Under the pieces are notes generated by a model that was not told the DNA's origin, searched no databases, and saw only the letters and a list, made by a program, of their open reading frames with translations. The translations under genes were made by a program, and so were the position numbers. A DNA stretch of 43,629 nt from an uncultured Flavobacteriales bacterium (GTDB lineage: Bacteria; Bacteroidota; Bacteroidia; Flavobacteriales; Weeksellaceae): contig CALJKL010000059.1 in NCBI GenBank assembly GCA_937973555.1, positions 1 through 43,629 of the forward strand, given 5' to 3'. Positions 40,532-43,629 of this stretch are shown here, piece after piece. Positions within the stretch are counted from its first letter, which is position 1, and every line of letters begins with the position of its first letter.

Positions 40532-40849
40532 ATGGCAGTAGAATTAACAGACAGCAATTTTCAAGAATTGGTTTTGAATTCAGATAAACCGGTTTTGGTA
40601 GATTTTTGGGCAGCTTGGTGTGGACCATGTAGAATGTTGGGACCAATTGTAGAAGAGCTTCACAATGATTATGAAGGTAAAGCTGTTGTAGGTAAAGTAG
40701 ATGTAGACAACAATCAGCAGATTTCTATGGAATATGGCATTAGAAATATCCCTACCGTACTGATCTTCAAAAACGGAGAAGTGGTAGATAAATTTGTAGG
40801 AGTAGCGCCTAAAGCCTCTATAGCTGAGAAATTAGATGTTTATTTATAA
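40532..40849 (+). CDS. trxA: Thioredoxin
   Basis: This canonical thioredoxin has 105 residues. The redox motif WCGPC (Cys30/Cys33) follows VLVDFWAAWC, and the conserved IRNIPTVLIFKNGE contains the cis-proline. It has no signal peptide, so it is the cytoplasmic electron donor for ribonucleotide reductase, methionine sulfoxide reductase and others. It has its own promoter and terminator. Confidence 0.96.
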   Translation: MAVELTDSNFQELVLNSDKPVLVDFWAAWCGPCRMLGPIVEELHNDYEGKAVVGKVDVDNNQQISMEYGIRNIPTVLIFKNGEVVDKFVGVAPKASIAEKLDVYL

Positions 40850-40872
40850 AAATAAAATATATTGAGAATGAG

Positions 40873-40901
40873 TGCTTTCCAGAAAGGGAAGCATTTTTTT
40901 T
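40873..40901 (+). terminator. Terminator after trxA
   Basis: TGCTTTCC pairs with GGGAAGCA (one G-T pair) around AGAAA and is followed by eight T. Confidence 0.82.
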
Positions 40902-40910
40902 GAAAAAACA

Positions 40911-40941
40911 TTTGTAGAATTCAATAAAAATTGTAATTTTG
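40911..40941 (+). promoter_or_regulatory. Promoter of tRNA-Asp (TTTG-N19-TAATTTTG)
   Basis: TTTG at 40911-40914 and TAATTTTG at 40934-40941 are separated by exactly 19 bases, a consensus match. The tRNA starts 35 bases downstream. Confidence 0.75.
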
Positions 40942-40976
40942 CCCTCACGAAAAAAGAGCAATGTTCTTTCTTTAAA

Positions 40977-41050
40977 GATCCGGTAGTTCAGTTGGTTAGA
41001 ATGCCGCCCTGTCACGGCGGAGGTCGCGGGTTCGAGTCCCGTCCGGATCG
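40977..41050 (+). tRNA. tRNA-Asp (GTC)
   Basis: The 74-base cloverleaf has a 7-bp acceptor stem (GATCCGG / CCGGATC) with discriminator G. The anticodon loop CTGTCAC carries GTC at 41011-41013, and the T-loop TTCGAGTCC is standard. CCA is not encoded. A terminator follows immediately. Confidence 0.97.
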
Positions 41051-41054
41051 CAAA

Positions 41055-41086
41055 AAAACCCTTCAAGTATTTGAAGGGTTTTTTGT
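41055..41086. terminator. Bidirectional terminator after tRNA-Asp
   Basis: AAAACCCTTCAA and TTGAAGGGTTTT form a 12-bp stem around GTAT, with A-run and T-run on either side, serving the tRNA and the opposing GLPGLI gene. Confidence 0.85.
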
Positions 41087-41103
41087 TTTTGAAAAATTAA
41101 TGT

Positions 41104-41928
41104 TTATTTAAAAATAGGGGCAGTATCTTTTTCAATAAATATATATCGGTCTTTTATCATTTTTTGCATCATTTTCTTTTTTTGATTTAATTCCTCAATT
41201 GATTGAATTTCTCTATCTTTTAAACTAACCTTATTTCCATTTTTCATACTTTCCAAAATATTTCTTAAGGGGTTATCATACAGGTCAATTATATATTTAT
41301 TGAAATTTTCAGTTGTAATCTTAATTGGTTTTTTATCATAATGGTTTTCTAAAAAATTCTCAGTTTCATATGTGATTTTTAGCTTTTTATTTTTGATTAA
41401 ACTGTATGAAAAATCGTTATTGTCATCGGTAAGTATAAAGATCAATCCAGGTAATCCCCGGAATTTATAAGGCCCTTCAGATATTTCTATTTCTTTGGAA
41501 AACCATGCGGTCCATTTTCTACCACCAAAAATTGTTGTAGCTTTTTGTAATATATAACCATTGTAGTTTTTGGTGATGGGGTATAATCTCCATTTCATTT
41601 CATCCGTAGAATTAATAATAAAATACTCAAAAAAATCTCTGTACCAACTATTGTTGTAAGTATTTGGTTTTCTAATAATTAATTGATCGGTTTTTGTATT
41701 GGTTCTAGAAATAAACCCACCTGCATTATTTTTGTTTATAGAATCATAGTCAAGTAAATCCTTATCATAGAATTTTATAGTTTTTGGATTCACATCCAAA
41801 ATCATAATACTGCTTCTGTAAGTTTCAGTGGAATCTTTTCTGTATTTTAGTTCATAATAAAATCTATTAGTCTGTGCTTTAAAAAGAAGACTTGATAATA
41901 TAATAGTCAAAAAAAATAGTTTTCTCAT
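41104..41928 (-). CDS. GLPGLI family exported protein
   Basis: This 274-residue protein has a signal peptide (RKLFFLTIILSSLLFKAQ). It contains the name-giving motif in PYKFRGLPGLIFILTDDN, plus the preceding KWTAWFSKEIEISEGPYKF typical of the family. GLPGLI proteins are common in Bacteroidetes and of unknown function. The DNA is AT-rich like the rest of this end. A tiny membrane-peptide gene lies 32 bases upstream on the same strand. Confidence 0.9.
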   Translation of the reverse strand: MRKLFFLTIILSSLLFKAQTNRFYYELKYRKDSTETYRSSIMILDVNPKTIKFYDKDLLDYDSINKNNAGGFISRTNTKTDQLIIRKPNTYNNSWYRDFFEYFIINSTDEMKWRLYPITKNYNGYILQKATTIFGGRKWTAWFSKEIEISEGPYKFRGLPGLIFILTDDNNDFSYSLIKNKKLKITYETENFLENHYDKKPIKITTENFNKYIIDLYDNPLRNILESMKNGNKVSLKDREIQSIEELNQKKKMMQKMIKDRYIFIEKDTAPIFK

Positions 41929-41960
41929 TTTAAATTAAGTTTTAATTATTAACACTGATT

Positions 41961-42119
41961 TTAATAATGCATTTTATCTTTTGATATAATATTATTTATA
42001 TCAGATTTTAATTTTTCAGTTTCCTCCTTTGATTCTATTTTTAAATTTTTATTGGACATATAAGAACTTGTTAAAATAAAAAACAGAAGTATAAAAAGGT
42101 AAATTCTATAATTTTTCAT
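41961..42119 (-). CDS. Small hydrophobic peptide, 52 residues
   Basis: This short open frame reads ATG to TAA without break. The predicted peptide starts with a basic cap and a strong hydrophobic stretch (IYLFILLFFILTSSYM), then a charged tail (about 30 residues, rich in Lys and Glu). It could be a small membrane-anchored peptide or a lost N-terminus of an exported protein. It is on the same strand and just upstream of the GLPGLI gene. I recognise no homologue. In AT-rich DNA a frame of this size may occur by chance, but the composition pattern (cap, helix, charged tail) is orderly. Confidence 0.45.
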   Translation of the reverse strand: MKNYRIYLFILLFFILTSSYMSNKNLKIESKEETEKLKSDINNIISKDKMHY

Positions 42120-42362
42120 TATGATTTTTTTGTCAGATCAAATTTATAATTAATGCCTATTAGAATAGGTTTTCATAAAGCAGAGTAGTGGTTTAATTAT
42201 AAAAATTTCAGCTAAAATTTCAGCCGTTATATGTAATATCATAAATTAATTAAGTAAAATGATAAATTAGAATTAGTTATTTTATTCAAAATCAATAAAG
42301 TGTATTTTTTGATTTTTTTTGAACAAAATTTATTTATTTTTGTGTGATTACTATATTGGTTT
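42120..42362. promoter_or_regulatory. AT-rich intergenic region with -7 element for the TPR gene
   Basis: No gene is seen. TATTTTTG lies near 42335-42342, matches TAnnTTTG and ends about 20 bases before the ATG at 42363. The rest is featureless AT-rich DNA shared by two divergent genes. Confidence 0.4.
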
Positions 42363-43629
42363 ATGCGAATTTTTCAATCTTATTCTTACTGTTTTTTCTT
42401 CTTTTGTTTTAGTAATATTTTCCTTTTTGCTCAAAAAAACGAATTAAATGCCAATGCTTATTCTTATAAAGAATTAAAAGTATTGGTTGAAAAATATGAA
42501 AAACAACTAGATCGTCGCAAATATTATATCGACATATACATACGTAAGGCTAAAAAAGAAAATAATTTAGATGAGCTTTGTTATGCATATAGTAAGGCTC
42601 CCAATTATATGTATGGAGAAGCACAAATCAAATATTCTGACAGTGCTTTAATAATTGCGAAAAAATTAAAAGACAATGATAGGATTGGAGATAGTTATTT
42701 GGCATTAGGAATGACTTATTGCAATAATGAAGATTTTCCCAAAGCACTGGATAGCTATTTAAAAGGATATGAATATATAAAAAAGGGAAATGACCAATAC
42801 CTTCTCAATAATGCAAAATATCAAATAGCAGTTGTTAAAAATTATCTAGGATTGTATCAAGAAGCAGATGGCCTATTTAAAAGTTGTGTTGATTTTTTTA
42901 GAATTCATAATGAAACAAAAGGTATAACTAACTACAAATATTATTTTATTTATTCTCTTATAGCATACACTGATAATAATCTTTTTCTCAAAAAATATGA
43001 TGAAAATGACAAGCTGATAAAAGAAGGGAAAAGTTTTATAATTGAAAATAAAGATTTAAAGGAGTATTATCCTTATTTCCTATATGCCGAGGGGGCAAAT
43101 TATTATTACAAAAGAGATTATAATAAGGCAATTGAAAAATTAAATAAAGCTCTTAGCTTATATAATGACAATTGGAAGCATCTTACCAATCAATATTATC
43201 TTGGAATGTCATATTGGATGATCAATCAACACGAAAAAGCATTATATTATTTTTTACTTTTAGATAAAGATTTTAAGGATACTAAGAAACTAGATCCATT
43301 TTTTAGACCTGCTTATGAATGCATGATTAATTACTACAAGAAAAATGGCAATACTCAAAAACAATTAGAGTTTATAAATAAGTTGATTGTTTTGGATAAA
43401 ACGTATGAAAAAGATTATAAGTACTTACATAATACTTTAAGCAGGGATTATGATATCAAAAGGCTAAAAGAAGAAAAATCAAACATAGAAAACAATTTGA
43501 AATGGGAAAGATATTTATATCTGTTCTTAATTGGAATTGGACTTTTCTTATTAACCTTTTCGATTTATTATTTGATTAGATTTAATAAAAGGAAAGAGTA
43601 TTATAAAAAATTATATAGCGAATTTTCGT
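42363..43629 (+). CDS. TPR-repeat membrane protein, truncated by window end (probable HTH regulator)
   Basis: The frame is open from ATG 42363 to the last base, so the gene is cut at its 3' end (422 codons seen). It starts with a signal-like hydrophobic segment (YCFFFFCFSNIFLFAQ). Helical pairs of TPR type follow over about residues 60-340, for example GDSYLALGMTYCNNEDFPKAL. A membrane helix (YLYLFLIGIGLFLLTFSIYY) is at about 380-400, and a basic cytoplasmic start (RFNKRKEYYKK) comes next. In flavobacteria this architecture is often followed by an AraC- or LuxR-type DNA-binding domain, but that part is outside the window. I infer a membrane-bound regulator sensing periplasmic signals. Confidence 0.7.
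   Translation, partial: MRIFQSYSYCFFFFCFSNIFLFAQKNELNANAYSYKELKVLVEKYEKQLDRRKYYIDIYIRKAKKENNLDELCYAYSKAPNYMYGEAQIKYSDSALIIAKKLKDNDRIGDSYLALGMTYCNNEDFPKALDSYLKGYEYIKKGNDQYLLNNAKYQIAVVKNYLGLYQEADGLFKSCVDFFRIHNETKGITNYKYYFIYSLIAYTDNNLFLKKYDENDKLIKEGKSFIIENKDLKEYYPYFLYAEGANYYYKRDYNKAIEKLNKALSLYNDNWKHLTNQYYLGMSYWMINQHEKALYYFLLLDKDFKDTKKLDPFFRPAYECMINYYKKNGNTQKQLEFINKLIVLDKTYEKDYKYLHNTLSRDYDIKRLKEEKSNIENNLKWERYLYLFLIGIGLFLLTFSIYYLIRFNKRKEYYKKLYSEFS

Noticed and set aside
40872..41111. Plus-strand frame of 79 codons across the tRNA
   Set aside because: It translates the tRNA-Asp and its terminator; a common spurious ORF.

Overview
The window looks like chromosomal DNA of a flavobacterium in the Chryseobacterium/Cloacibacterium (Weeksellaceae) group. 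The composition is AT-rich. Several proteins belong to families typical of Bacteroidetes: GSCFA, GLPGLI, DUF2490, DUF5683, WbqC, a very long LepB, and an energy-transducer TonB. Many promoters carry the Bacteroidetes -7 element TAnnTTTG, in the best cases with TTTG 19-20 nt upstream. The genus is inferred from family content only. No phage, insertion sequence, CRISPR array or secondary-metabolite cluster is visible.

Layout. 1-1445: 3' part of polA, then a YciI-like gene. 1449-8455: a glycan/cell-surface group (GT2 glycosyltransferase, AT-rich secreted protein, secreted YtcJ-like amidohydrolase, glycosyltransferase-like protein, FkbM methyltransferase, flippase), tightly packed with overlapping starts. 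8650-12350: hpt, adk, obgE, and a DEAD-box helicase behind a long structured leader. 12355-20977, minus strand: tatD, GNAT, SIMPL, GSCFA, polyprenyl synthetase, a phosphate locus (DUF2490, DUF47, PiT), and a second DEAD-box helicase with an arginine-rich linker and DbpA-type RNA-binding tail. 21060-25518: dispersed-repeat DNA, DUF2461, a thioredoxin-like protein, a lipoprotein alpha-amylase, purA. 25583-34128: TonB, a hairpin holding two perfect inverted DnaA boxes, parA-parB-DUF5683, a second dispersed repeat, dapB, lepB, wbqC, an S8 protease. 34245-35518: two lipoproteins (lipocalin-like, OmpA-like). 35613-39215: a UbiA / DprE1-like / DprE2-like / HAD gene run. 39279-41050: cysteine desulfurase, thioredoxin, tRNA-Asp. 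41104-43629: GLPGLI protein, a 52-residue membrane peptide, and the start of a TPR membrane protein that runs off the window.

The most notable system is 35613-39215. A DPPR-synthase-type prenyltransferase, a DprE1-type FAD oxidase, a DprE2-type reductase and a HAD phosphatase together make a near-complete predicted route to a polyprenyl-phosphoryl pentofuranose (arabinofuranose) donor. This pathway is best known from mycobacteria. The residue aligned with the benzothiazinone-reactive cysteine of mycobacterial DprE1 is alanine here. Other points of interest are the paired DnaA boxes before parAB, two related dispersed repeats, a repeat-like in-frame segment inside a glycosyltransferase-like gene, structured leaders before a helicase and a cysteine desulfurase, and a degenerate coding-like stretch at 8456-8640.
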